NCBI RefSeq assembly: GCF_009017415.1
Contig: NC_092408.1
Coordinates: 1,798,001-1,862,000, forward strand
Direction of reading: 5' to 3'
DNA: 64,000 nt
Source: Aspergillus flavus
Taxonomy: Eukaryota; Ascomycota; Eurotiomycetes; Eurotiales; Aspergillaceae
A model generated the notes under the pieces. The model was not told the DNA's origin, searched no databases, and worked only from the letters and a program-made list of their open reading frames with translations. Positions 50,980 to 62,436 of this stretch are shown here, in pieces. Position 1 is the stretch's first letter. Each line of letters starts with the position of its first letter. The translations under genes were made by a program, and so were the position numbers.

Positions 50980-52514
50980 CTACAGTGGTTTCCGCCCATA
51001 GATGAGATACAGTTTCCCATACTGGTGCACTTCCAGATTCTTCGACTCCCGCAGCACGTGCATATTCAAGATATCAATCTCCGTTTTGCTCCAACCCAGA
51101 ACTTTCGATAGCAAAACATTGGTATATGCCGGAACACTATGGACTTGATGAGCCTGGAAAAATCTGCCAATCTCCATTTGCTTCGGATCCTTGGCCCACG
51201 GACTTGAAGGCGCTTTCACAATCTTGCAAACTACATCTGTGAAGCCGGCCTCTTTCATAGCGGCGGGCCATGTATCCAAGTTGTCCATAGGTTTACCAAA
51301 CTTGGCACTCGCCTCTTGCACAAGAGAGACGACCTGTTCTGTGTAAGGTGCTTTTTCGATCGAACCATCATCGGAAAAAATATCGACAGTAAAGCTTTGT
51401 ATCTCGAAGAATCCACCGGGATGCAGATGAGCGAACGCTTGCTTGCATAGACGAGGGAAGTCGTGTATAGATCCAGCAAGTTCCCGACCATAGATGTAAT
51501 CAAAAGGATGGGCGTACGATCATTCCGATTCAAAATCATCGATTTCAAATTGGTAGTTTGGAGGGACCCTGCGAATCACATGAAAAATGAGAGAGAGGTT
51601 CCAACATTGACATTTCAACTCGGACGTGGCTCACCATCTCGGCTGTATAGGGCTGAGGTCATTGCCTGCAGTATAAGATATTAGCCCAAGGTAAGCGAAA
51701 ATACAAAAGCTATATCACATACCTATAACTTCTGAGGACTGATATTGACGAGCGAAAAACAAGTTCAGCATGGGGAAGGATAGAATGATGCAAGAAGGGA
51801 CAACTCGAATAAATTGGTGTCGTACTCTGCAAAATCGACAGCCCAAATTCCTGTGCCCGTACCAATATCCAAGACTCTTTGTGGGGTTTTGATCGGGGCA
51901 ATGTGGATCTCCCCATCGAGAATTAGACTGTAGATATGATGGAGTAGGTCCATCCGTTCCTGCTCCTCTTCATCATTTGGCTATAGACATGTATTAGGCC
52001 GTCTAACCAGACACAAGGTATCAAGGGGACAGAACATACCAGAGCATACTCGCCTTCGCGATACGCATGCTATCTTCGGCCGTTCTACAAGAGTAGCTGT
52101 TATGCGATGCGACCTTCGGACGAAAGATTCTAGCAATGCCTACCTCATCCCTGATTTACCTAGAAAGTTAGCCTAACTATACAATTCGCCATACGATGGC
52201 AACGGGATGTCGAGGGAAGAGAAGCAGCGATTATAGGGGCCGTACTTGTAATTCAAGACACTCGATGTTATCGATGTCCGGTAACTTTCGGATTCAAGGC
52301 TAGATAGGGCGCGTCAGCTGATACTGTGAGGATTCCATGCTGAACTTGAAGATAAGTTACGAGTCATTACAAGCAGAATCGCTATCATGGTAATGCACAT
52401 CCTAATCGTGATAAGCTTGAGCATTGGACTGTAGATATATATCCAGAGAGCAAGTCAGGAAACATACGTCTGGTTCATTTCCGGGTCAGTAGTGACCTGA
52501 AATTGCTCAGCCAT
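50980..52514 (-). pseudogene. LaeA-like SAM-dependent methyltransferase, inactivated by two in-frame stops
   Basis: The minus strand carries a recognisable gene of the LaeA-like methyltransferase family: start MAEQFQVTTDPEMNQ (ATG at 52512-52514), SSVLNYKY, the signature NGRR-stop-HAYREGEYAL, DEEEQERMDLLHHIY, SAM motif I VLDIGTGTGIWAVDFA, GNDLSPIQPRW and VPPNYQFEIDDFESE-stop-SYAHPFDYIY, then an open tail to TAG at 50980. TAG at 52070-52072 replaces the conserved Tyr of NGRRYHAY, and TGA at 51520-51522 replaces the Trp of a conserved ESEWSY-type segment. One expected donor and one acceptor are also not recognisable (after VLNYKY, and before the EVIGN segment). Flanking exons otherwise keep sequence and phase, so inactivation looks recent. 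Confidence 0.85.
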
Positions 52515-53485
52515 GATCCTCGGGTCTACGAACAGGACGAAGTGCAATTTGAAAGTAGGTGCCAACTGTGGTTTAAATTCACTGACCGAGGACGGCTACT
52601 CACAGCACCCCTCATCTGGGCATTTTTAGGAATAGCTAATATAATAGCTAATAATGGACAAAGCAAAGCGTTGCTGTATAATGTAGCTATTATAGCTACT
52701 GGGAAGTAGGCGGCACTTTTTACCTTTAATGGCATGATATGTGAACGACGCTAATGCACCCGCACAGAAGCATTATGTTTGACGGTATCTGAGAGTAGCA
52801 AATAGTTCAAATGCATATACTGGAGTTCCAAAAGTAAAGTACGTATAACTCTGCCGTCGTGGTTGTCACGGTTCAAAGTGATCGGCCTTTTGGAAAGTAT
52901 ATGAAATTTGAAACTTCCTAACGGCTACGCATCAAATTGTAATAGTAGAGTACCATTAAGGTCTTTATTATATCGATTCTATACATCCACTATACCTTTT
53001 GCGTCGTGGGACGTGGATTCCTTGAATTTTATTGGTAGGTGCCTGGTAATAACTACCAGGATTAAAGTACTAGTATGGGAAGCCTTAGGCCAAAAGTACT
53101 GATCAACATTAACAGTTTCTATGTAGGCTAAGTGTCTTTTGGAAACCCTTCGAGAATGTATAAACGCTGCGATTCTTGAACAATCTTGCCAATCTACTAT
53201 CCCTATTCGTGGCTAAGCGCCAGAGGAAAGCCATTCTACTTTTCTGAGGGGCAACAGAGAGGGGACACAAAGATGAATCGTTGCATGTGGTCCGGGAGAT
53301 ATAAGAATCTGTGAGATAGTTATCGAATCAAAGGGCTGTTATAGCATCAACCTATGTCCTAGCATGTCACAGATTCAGTGCAGAGTATATGAGATCACGG
53401 AGCCATAAGTAGCTAAGTTGTTCTATCCTAGCAAGGAGTTAAAAATACGCCAATGTAGATTTAACCGAGGAAAAGAGTATTGAGG
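52515..53485. other. Intergenic region, no gene seen
   Basis: About 1 kb of AT-rich DNA between two pseudogenes. No conserved frame. Confidence 0.45.
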
Positions 53486-55060
53486 CTATGCCGCTGTACC
53501 TGGGTAGTCCACGCTCACCACATAAACTCCTACTCTCTCAATATCGCCGACACTGGGCAAAGCGTTGGTTAGGCTTGGAGATTTGTCAGGTACTGGCGTC
53601 GATGAAACAATTGATACCCCGCTCGACGTCGCATCTCGGGTGACATAGATGGAAATATTGACACATGGGCTTTCCTAAAGCTTGGCAAGTTGTGGTTCAA
53701 ACCACTCGAGTGACTCTAGGGATAAAGGGTCAGTTGACTTTTCTCAACAGAGCTAGGATAAATTTATGCTAGATGTAGATACACCTACCCAGACTTCTGA
53801 TTGCCCAGAGGAACTCTATCTGCTTTGAAGTATTACGAGCAGCCAACGTGTCAAGTAAACCGAGAGCAATGGCAAATGTAAAGCTGGCACCGCTACCTCC
53901 TGCAACGAAAACTACCTTGTCAAATTCCACGAAATTCGGGACCTGTCCGTATTCCCCATCCATAGAGCACCTGAGTAATTGACCTTGCTTCTTATGAGCG
54001 AGATAATAGGGATCACGGGTGAAACCATCATATGCCCGGATAACAAACTCAGGAGGGCTCGAGGAGACCATAGTAAATGGGTGAGTCTCAAACAAACGGA
54101 TAGAAGGCAACCACAAGAACACATGAGACCCGGGACGACAGGAGACATTGCGCGTAAGTCTAACGTGCACTGTATCTCCCAGCAAGGCAGTGACCGTTGC
54201 GTGGTTTCCGACTGAAAACCAGCAAATTTTGGCCAGTCGTAGCAGTCGATCTGAGAACCACATACAAGATGTGAAAATGACAATCACGAGCGAGTGAGTG
54301 GATATTTTGGGTCGGTGCATTCCCACCATGATCATGATGAGGATAAACATGAGGACATGCACCATGTAGAAGACTGTCGAGGTGAGCCCTAATTCACCCC
54401 AGAGCACAATGAAGATAAGAATGTAAATCACTTCGTAGGATTTTCGAACAAACCACCCTATAGTGGGTAGACCTAAAACAAACATAGCTACCCCTGCTAC
54501 GGCACCAGCGGCATTATCGATTTCCTGCATTTTGTGAAGACTGCCGGACTGTGACCAAGCAGACAAGTAAACTATGGCATGGAGGAACATTAATCCAATG
54601 GTTGTATACCCGGCCGTCTTGTGTAGGGGGCGTAGCTTTTCGTACGATCGTCCGCTTAAGGGAGCAAGTGGAGTATTGCGGAGAGTGAGAAAAACGAGGA
54701 GAAGGAGGTTTGCAAGAGCGACCCTAGGTCTATTAGCTATGAGCTCTGAAGGAGTAGGCACAGTGCGAGGGCTAAAATACCAGCCGAGACGTTTTCCTAC
54801 CTGTGATGAAGGTCAATTTCGAATCCAGAAATCTTGGGTAGCGGGACGAACGTACAAACTTGAGGCTGCCTAAATCAACATTGGTCAAGATCAGGACCAG
54901 GTTGATTGCCCAGTAAACCATGTAAAGTAACCACCTCCCAAGGTACAGGCCGTATATCGTCCTATCAATAGCTTTTCGTATGGATCTATATCTTGCTATT
55001 AGTGGATTTAATGTAGAGAGAATAATGAACGCATCGGTGCCAGTGAACAAATGTAGCGGC
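53486..55060 (-). pseudogene. Ferric reductase-like transmembrane protein with an in-frame stop
   Basis: Minus-strand frames encode a FRE-type ferric reductase: an N-terminal helix segment (YLGRWLLYMVYWAINLVLIL, about 54960-54890), TPLAPLSGRSYEKLRPLHKT, two His-x13-His pairs that would bind two hemes (HKTAGYTTIGLMFLH and HVLMFILIMIMVGMH), the FAD-binding HPFTMVSS and the NADPH-binding VFVAGGSGASFTFAIAL. After a plausible intron (about 53781-53718) the frame continues ESLEWFEPQLAKL, meets TAG at 53675-53677, then continues as SPCVNISIYVTRD, which is clearly homologous sequence. A 19-codon in-frame insertion (VIYILIFIVLWG...) interrupts the third helix pair and may be an unspliced intron relic. 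The 5' exons are not resolved. Confidence 0.78.
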
Positions 55061-57727
55061 CAAAGGACCTGTCTATAACTACTGACCCTGCTAAGCGCAT
55101 TAGTGAATACTATAAGGCGGTAAAGTGTCTAGCTCTAGGACATAGCCACACGCTTGTCTGAAACGCTTACATGAAGGTTTTTAATATGAAGCCCTCGCCC
55201 TATGCCTTGATTTTTTTCACTACGTTGATGATTATCGCCTGTCGGCCAAAATACCGAATCACCTAGGCTGTACGATCACACCTTAGTTCGCCTGCCTTTT
55301 ACTACTACATGAGCTTGAGCCTGAACACCCTCCCTGGATCCCCAGGACCTACGCAGCTAGGAACCTCGGTAGTCTGGGAACAATCAGTGTGCGTATCGCT
55401 TATTTCAACGCTATGGAGCGGTACGCTGTACACTGCTTTTACCTAAAGCCAGAGCTTCGTCAAGATAATTGTAACCTTGCTACTGGGGACTTTGATATAC
55501 CAATGTTGGACCACGTAGTGCTGAATGACTGAACCAATACCTTATAACCAAAGCCTTTTAGTACCCGAATCGACTACCTTTTTCTATAATTTTTGAATGT
55601 AACTTTTGTTATGCATAATATATTTTAGTACCATCAAATATTAAAATAGTTGTTATATATTTCTTTACTGGGCCATTTAGTAAATACAAAGCCAATGGGC
55701 GCAATGAACCAGCCATTTAGTGCAGTAGACGCAGCCACCGAGAGCAACATAACCACCAAGGATATCGGGATATTACCGAAGTAGGAGATCGGGTTGGATT
55801 CAGGGGGCACAAGGCCTAGGGTCGGGTCTATTATGTGTTGAGGCTGCCTAAACGGGCCTAGCGCTGTTGTTCCCAAGCGATTTCTCCCATTCAAGCATCT
55901 TATTCGGAATTCAGGCAGTTTTCCCGCTCAAGATATCTAAATATCTGCCGTTTCACATTTGCTCAATACTGAGCAAAAAGCAGTCCTTAGCTAGCTCCCG
56001 TTCTGGGAAGGAAAAGTAAACAATTACTTGGGTTTCTGCAGAAAAACAATTCGCTAGTCGGCAATAGAAGCTCGTGTTCATGAGGCGTGCTAACCTTGGC
56101 GTGCCTTGAAACTTGGAAGAGCAGCAACTTGTAAGACACATAACTTTATGTTTATTTTAAGATATCAGAAGTCACTAGCCCCTTATTCGCAGAATCCTGC
56201 GCTGTGCATCGACGAAATCACATTTCGCTTCCCACGCCAGTTAATAGTAAGACGGTATTTGTACTCCGGATCTCCATGAGGTATGATTTTATTGGACTTT
56301 TACCAATATTGAATAGGCATATATTCGATGTAAGTGTTCCAAAGCGATCCGGTGTAGAGGATTTGTTCGTAGCGCGATCGCTTGGAGAAGGGCAACATTT
56401 AACTTGGAACTTTTCAGGCACCCCGTGGGCCTGATCACTAACTACTAGTGCGGCGGGAGTTGCCCAATGAGCCGAGTGCTGACTCGTCTGATATCGGACT
56501 ATGCTATTTTGAGCAAATCTCTACCCAACTTGAACTCAAAACAAATTAAGTGAAGAGACTGGAGGTCGATGGATAGCATAGAGTGTACACAGTACTAGTA
56601 GTATACACTATCTTACATTCGTTCAAGAGCATAGATGGCCTGGTTTCGAACAATTCAGAAGCTATGTTCAATTTTCAGCTTGCTGAAACCGATGTCATGT
56701 GATGTCTAATACGCACGAGGTGGGGCATGTCAAAGAGAGTGTCCAGAGTGGACTAGCAACTGTCATGCTGGGGAACCGGTTACTTTTAGTAGTTTTGGAC
56801 CGGAGTACTGGTAGCCTTCCTTCCCTCGAGGAAGGATACTGAAGAAATCAGCCGGGTACACTGCACGATCCTATATACTTTTTTTTCCCCCTCTCTTTTT
56901 ATTTTTGAAGATGCGTTGTTCAAAAACTCGCCATCCTACGCGGCAGAGAAAGAAGGGGCCCTGAGCCGTGTTTCAAGTCGAGGGCAAGTGGATGGAGAAT
57001 TAAATTTGACTTGCCGCCTCCGACGGTCCAGAAGCCTCCAAACCTCCAAGGCAAAGGGACGCAGCGAATGAATGGAGCGTCCTGTCGAGAGCGGATACTC
57101 CCGTGCGACGTCTCGGGGCGTGGCGCAGTCCTCGCCGTTGCGAAGATAGTGAAACAGGAGGCCTGGACCCAAGCCATGTCCCCATTCCATTGGCTGTCAT
57201 ATCATCCGGCTCTTCACGTCAAAAGCTCCACTTTATACACGTCCGTCCATCAAAGACACGAGAAGTTATTCATGCACTTACGCACTACGCCCTCCATGGC
57301 ACTAGCTCTCCCCGAGGCCTAATCCTTTTCCACGGCTATTTTCTTTATTCTTAGCACTGGCGCTGTCTGCGAGTCGGAGAAATAATGTTCGCTTGGTGTC
57401 CAGGGGAGTCTAGAAAATCGGGACCCCTCTTAAGGTTAATGCTGGAGACTGTACTGTAGATATAACCCCGGCGGACCCATTCGTTTAGTTCGATCTTGTT
57501 TCTTCTCCATCTTTTTGTCTATCGCTAATTCCTTAGTTCACTCCTTTTTTCAGTGTTAGTCTGGCAATTTCATTTATTATCCTTTGAAAAAGGGTTTGAT
57601 CACCCTCTTTCACTCTGTTTTATACACACGTTTCTTTCTCCTGTTCTATTAGTGTCTGTATAGCGCTTACATCCATACCCTCGTTGGTCCCTTACTCCTA
57701 ATCCATTTGCATCCTCCCGAAACCCCG
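55061..57727. other. Gene-poor region and bestrophin-like gene promoter
   Basis: No supported gene in 2.7 kb. A minus-strand frame at 55634-55894 lacks an ATG start but has a hydrophobic segment (ISLVVMLLSVAASTALNGWF) and could be a membrane-protein fragment. Pyrimidine-rich leader-like sequence precedes 57728. Confidence 0.4.
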
Positions 57728-59572
57728 ATGGAGGGACACAGTTCACCATCTGCCGCTGCAGATGTGCCGGCACAAGCTGGAGAGGGTCCTGCCCCAGTTC
57801 AAGCCGACATTCGTTCTCATGCTGTTCACCATGACCAAGGAGCTCTCCCGGAACGAGAGTCGTCACCAGCTCGTCGTATCACACCACGCCCAACCTTTCT
57901 AGAAAACCTCGCCAGTACCCGAGATTCCCAATTTATGCTTGACCGACGGAACTCTAGCGAAATCGATCGGTACTTCGTATGTGACTGAGTCTATATTTAT
58001 CTACGAGACGTAAACAATGACCTAACCAATTTCCACCGGCAGCATGGCCCCCGTGACTTGGACAAGCATTCGAAATGGCCCACCTTCCTCCGAATGCATG
58101 GCAGTGTGCTGCCCAAGATGATCCTGCCTCTGTCTTTTGTTGCGGCGTGGGCCACTCTGATCACACTACTCTCGAAATTCGTACACCCTCGTTAGTATAA
58201 CTGGTGACCCCATTAAAGATTGCGTCCGGCTGATCAACGTTTAGTGGGGATCAACAACATTCTGCTCACAGTTACTGGTTTCGTCGTCGGTTTGGCATTA
58301 TCTTTCCGGAGTTCGACGGCTTACGAACGGTAAGCCGACTGCTATTGAATTTTGTGCCTTGATGATTTCTAACTAAATCATGTAGATGGGCTGACGGCCG
58401 CAAATACTGGTCGCTGCTGATCCAGACCTCGCGTAATCTGGCTCGCACGATCTGGGTCAACACAAAGGAACGTGAAGGAGAGTTGGGAAAGGAGGATCTC
58501 CTGCAAAAACTGTACGTTGGCATCAGGTGTAAACGGCCTCAGCTATATACCATCTTTTCTGACAATACTAGAACCGCAATGAACCTTATCCTAGCTTTCG
58601 CTGTCGCGCTCAAACACAAACTCCGTTTCGAACCGGATATCGCTTATGATGATCTTGCGGGCCTGGTCGGCTACCTGGACACCTTCGCCAAAGATGCGCA
58701 TGACCGTCAGCGCCTCCAGCCTCAGCGGAAGTCACTCTGGAAATCGACAGGAGAATACCTGGGTGTCTCCTTTGCCGAATCGAACCCCCGGAAGCTCGTC
58801 AAACGATCCAAGAAGCCACTGGGTCATCTTCCTCTGGAGATTCTTAACCATTTGTCGGCTTATATCGACAGATGTATTGCGAACGACACCCTCAACATCA
58901 GTTTGCATCAAGCACAAGCCAGTATGTGCCACCCGGGTATTTGCGATGCTATAGTAACAATAGATACTAACTTGAATTCTAGTCAACGGCCTCGCTACCC
59001 TGAACGAAGTCGTCACGGGAACTGAGCGCGTCCTTGACACCCCTCTCCCGACAGCGTACAGCATCGCCATCGCGCAAATCGCCTGGATCTACGTCATGTC
59101 TCTACCCTTCCAACTCTACAACACCCTCACATGGGTGACCATCCCAGGTTCAATTAGTAAGAATCCATGCCCTGCCCCTCTGACCTCTGAAAGATTATGT
59201 TAAATCTAACTAACAAATCCAGTCGCCGCATACATCATTCTCGGTCTCGCCACTATCGGCAGCGAAATCGAGAATCCCTTCGGTCAGGACGTCAACGATC
59301 TTCCTCTGGATACCTACTGTCGGCAGATTGCCTTGGAACTGGATATCATCACCGCTACTCCGGCGCCCCGTGTCGATGATTTCACCGTTCGTGACGACAA
59401 CTTGGTTTTGTATCCACTTAGCATGGACGGCTACAATGACTGGAAGGACCGAAGCGTCGAGGAGATCAGAGCTGCACTTAGAACGAAGGTGATAGCCAAC
59501 TCCCCTTCTTCTGCCTTGGGATCGGATGAGTCGACCGTTGTTGGAAGCATGAGCAGTAAACAAACGGTCTAG
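57728..59572 (+). CDS. Bestrophin-like (UPF0187) anion channel
   Basis: Seven exons: 57728-57976, 58043-58190, 58245-58329, 58386-58511, 58572-58921, 58983-59156 and 59223-59572; 493 aa. After a disordered Pro/Ala-rich N-terminus (about 1-60) come the HGSVLPKMILPLSFVAAWATLI helix, GFVVGLALSFRSSTAYERWADGRKYW (the family signature), TAMNLILAFAVALKH, and a late helix pair around AIAQIAWIYVMSLPFQLY and IAAYIILGLATIGSEIENPFG. The IENPFG motif is the hallmark of UPF0187/bestrophin homologues. These form chloride or other anion channels; fungal members are barely studied. All six introns are 54-66 bp and keep phase. Confidence 0.93.
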
Positions 59573-60313
59573 ATGGATGACTACGCGTCAAGAGTTAAAA
59601 CTTAGACTTGAAAAAGAAAAAGAAAAACAAGGGAATGAAAGGAATCGTTCAAAAGTTACTATCAGCGCCGGCATTGGGTTTCCTTTTTGAGCATGCGCGT
59701 TTCGGTGTTTCTGTTGCTTGAGGACAGGGAGTACTCCACTCGTTACTGCCATTTACATTCATGTCATTCGTTGTGAATATGTTGGCTTGGGATAATCGCT
59801 ACTTGGTGCGCAGATGTACATGATGGATTTATACATTAGACTGTTTATATTGAAACGACTGGATTGTTTGGGTTTGAGCAAGAGGTTCCCTTTGCTGCAG
59901 TGCGTCTCATAGGTTTTCTTACAAGAGCTATTGTAAGAAGTGCACCCGAAATCACGAGGGCGCGACTGACAACCAGGTTTTGCTATACCGCCCGGAAATA
60001 TAGTTGGTGCTCCGCGCTTGGTCATTACTCAGCCATTCCTTCAGTCAGCTGGGCCTTGTGATAATCCTCCGATTGTTTTCCGACCCGAGACGGGATGCTA
60101 GTTCTCCACCTCATCATTGCGGTGAAGCTCGTTTATAGGGACTAACCATCGTCCCGACTTCTCGTGGTTCCGCGTGTGAGTGCTGTATACGATCGCATAT
60201 TCATGTCGAAGGAGAATATCCGACCCTGAAAAACGGGCCTAGTCCACGCCATTCTTGTTTCTCCGATATAAGCCGAGATACCACTAAGACGCACAGTTCC
60301 CCTGTATCACAGA
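59573..60313. other. Convergent intergenic region, no gene seen
   Basis: 741 bp between converging 3' ends; no conserved frame. Confidence 0.5.
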
Positions 60314-60874
60314 TCATGGAGCGAACAAATCTTCCCCAGACCCCTGAGTCAAAGCTCCCAAATAATTTCCTTTAGCACAGACCCTCCACGCCACACTACC
60401 CACCGAGCCACCGCCAGTACCTCCTCCGATCCAGGAGCTCACCGCTGCAACGACAGCAGGGGCATCTTGGCGCGGGACACGCAGCCAGATAAATTTATCC
60501 GTGGGCTTTGGTTGTGGAGCTTCAGGGAGGATTTTTAGGATGTCAATTGAGATGGCTGTGCCTGACAGGCCGAGAAATTGTGAAAGCGCAGAATTGATGT
60601 GTGTTCGAGCTGTGAGCGGGTCGAGGGGCTGAGATTGGACGGCAGTCGATGTGCCTGGTTGGTGGATTCTGTAGCATATAGACATTGTGTATTAGTAGGG
60701 TTCACTGCTTGCATGTGAGCAGTTATAGACGACATACAGCTGTAGCTTGAGATAGGTCCATGGCGGGTTGCGCGCAGTGAAGTGGATCGCTTGGGTCGCA
60801 GCTGCTTTAGACGCGACGCGATCATCGGGGGCTTTTCGTTTAGAGGAAGTGGTTTCGGGATTGGTGGAAGACAT
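60314..60874 (-). CDS. pop8: RNase P/MRP subunit POP8-like protein
   Basis: Exons 60874-60738 and 60668-60314 on the minus strand, 163 aa. After a basic N-terminus (SSKRKAPDDR) the Pop8 signature IHFTARNPPWTYLKLQL crosses into exon 2 as LIHQPG. The middle holds ARTHINSALSQFLGLSGTAISIDIL and WLRVPRQDAPAVVAAVSSWIG, an alpha/beta RNA-binding fold like Pop5/Pop8. In yeast Pop8 pairs with Pop5 in nuclear RNase P (tRNA 5' maturation) and RNase MRP (rRNA processing). The intron is 69 bp and phase is kept. Confidence 0.82.
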
Positions 60875-61108
60875 TCTGACTTTCGGATTCCTTTGTTGAT
60901 GATTAGGTATTTCTTATAAAAAGGCGGCTACTTGAGCATAATCTGTGCGGATGGTGTGTAAAGCGAATAAAGATCGGCGTTAACAAAGAAAAAAAAAGTT
61001 CGGAGAATTCCCGTGATGTCACGCCGGTGTCCCACAGTTATCGAAGCGGATCACCATGATCAGGTCGATGATCCGCCTATTGAAGAGCTCAATAAATGGA
61101 GGGTGCTG

Positions 61109-61589
61109 TTATTTCTTGATTACCGCTTCCTCCAGCTTTTGGCGCACTTGCTGTATAAATTTCTCTTCACCTTCGGACCCAATCTCCAAATCAGAAACAC
61201 AAAGTGTCTTGTCGCGCGACTTCAAACCGCGAATGACGTCCACCGTAGATTTGGGGACTTTGAGGATCTGGTTTTCGCAGTTAGATAACTATGCTGATCA
61301 CATCTAAGAATAGTTTCTAATTATTAAGAATGAAAGGGCGAGAGATCAGTACCTGAGCAAACACTCGTGATACGGCCGCGTTGGCTTCGCCGTCTCGTGG
61401 GACTGCAGCCACGCAAACGTCCACTTTCTCGGGGCCAACGGCTATGATACCTTCGCGATTTGCAGACGCGTTGGGCTTGACGTTGCAGGAGATTTGTAGA
61501 CTGTACTTGTTCGAGATTTGCTTGGGGTGACGGTGTTTCGTGGCCGTATTCTGGATGAGACGAAATAGTTGAGACGATGGGTTCGACAT
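61109..61589 (-). CDS. DUF167/YggU-family (UPF0235) protein
   Basis: Exons 61589-61353 and 61267-61109 on the minus strand, 131 aa. The core is [34 protein letters not shown] and, after an 85-bp intron, [20 protein letters not shown], the standard order of DUF167. This is a small conserved fold found from bacteria to human (C15orf40). Its biochemical role is unknown. The gene is transcribed in the same direction as pop8, 234 bp upstream of it. Confidence 0.9.
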
Positions 61590-62436
61590 TGATAAGGTTT
61601 TAATTAGGACTGAGATTTTTAATTTGAGGAAGATGAGAATTTCAGTTGAAAAACTTAAAAGAGAAGTATTCTAGTAGCTAAATTGGTGTAATGTTGCGCC
61701 AGTGGTTGTTAAATTGCGGATGTGGGGAAAGCCAACGGTTTGTTTACTTTATTTATACTACTACTGCGTAACTAAAATCTATCTTCTTTGTTTCTCACCA
61801 ATTTCACTTCCACATTCGCTGTGTCTTTCCGGTTTCTTTCTCTCTTTTTCTTCTTTTTTCATCGCACCACTGACGAACGATCGCCCGATATAAGTGAGAG
61901 TGCCGTAAACTTGAAAGTGTGTTTTTGATTGAAGAAGTCTGTTGAGGAACCTACTATATAGCCAACATGATACGACATTTACAGAAACCTGGATTAAAAT
62001 AGCCAAAATATATGGGCACAGTTAAAACATAGTAAGGAAAAAGATTAGACGAGAAAACAATGCGGGAGGGAAAATGTTTGTTGTGCTCAAAGGCCGCAAC
62101 TGAATGAAAAGCACAACCAGCCAAAGGCACCGTTTCTCCTCACTCTCTTTCATTTGCCACTTCCTGTAGGATTATGGCCGACAGTGTATATTCTAACTTC
62201 CCTCATTTTCAAACTTCTCAAGCGAATCACTAATATTACAATCCATTGTCTACCAAACTTATTTTTTTCATCAAAGGTGGCTGAACCTGTATGATTTGTA
62301 TTTGTATGCACCTCTAACTGTGCCCTGTTGCTGATTGACTCAACACAAGGAAAGTAAGTTTGTTAAGCCAATATTGACAAGGAGTGCCCACTCATATCAA
62401 GCAGGCCCTGTCGGATCTGTTCCCGAGACCTGAACT
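61590..62436. other. Divergent intergenic region
   Basis: 847 bp of AT-rich DNA between outward-facing genes. A TGACTCA element lies at 62336-62342, about 95 bp upstream of the next ATG. No conserved frame. Confidence 0.45.

Noticed and set aside
55634..55894. Minus-strand frame with a hydrophobic segment
   Set aside because: It starts at a non-ATG codon, is short, has no upstream exon in phase, and belongs to no family I recognise. It is noted only within the region entry.
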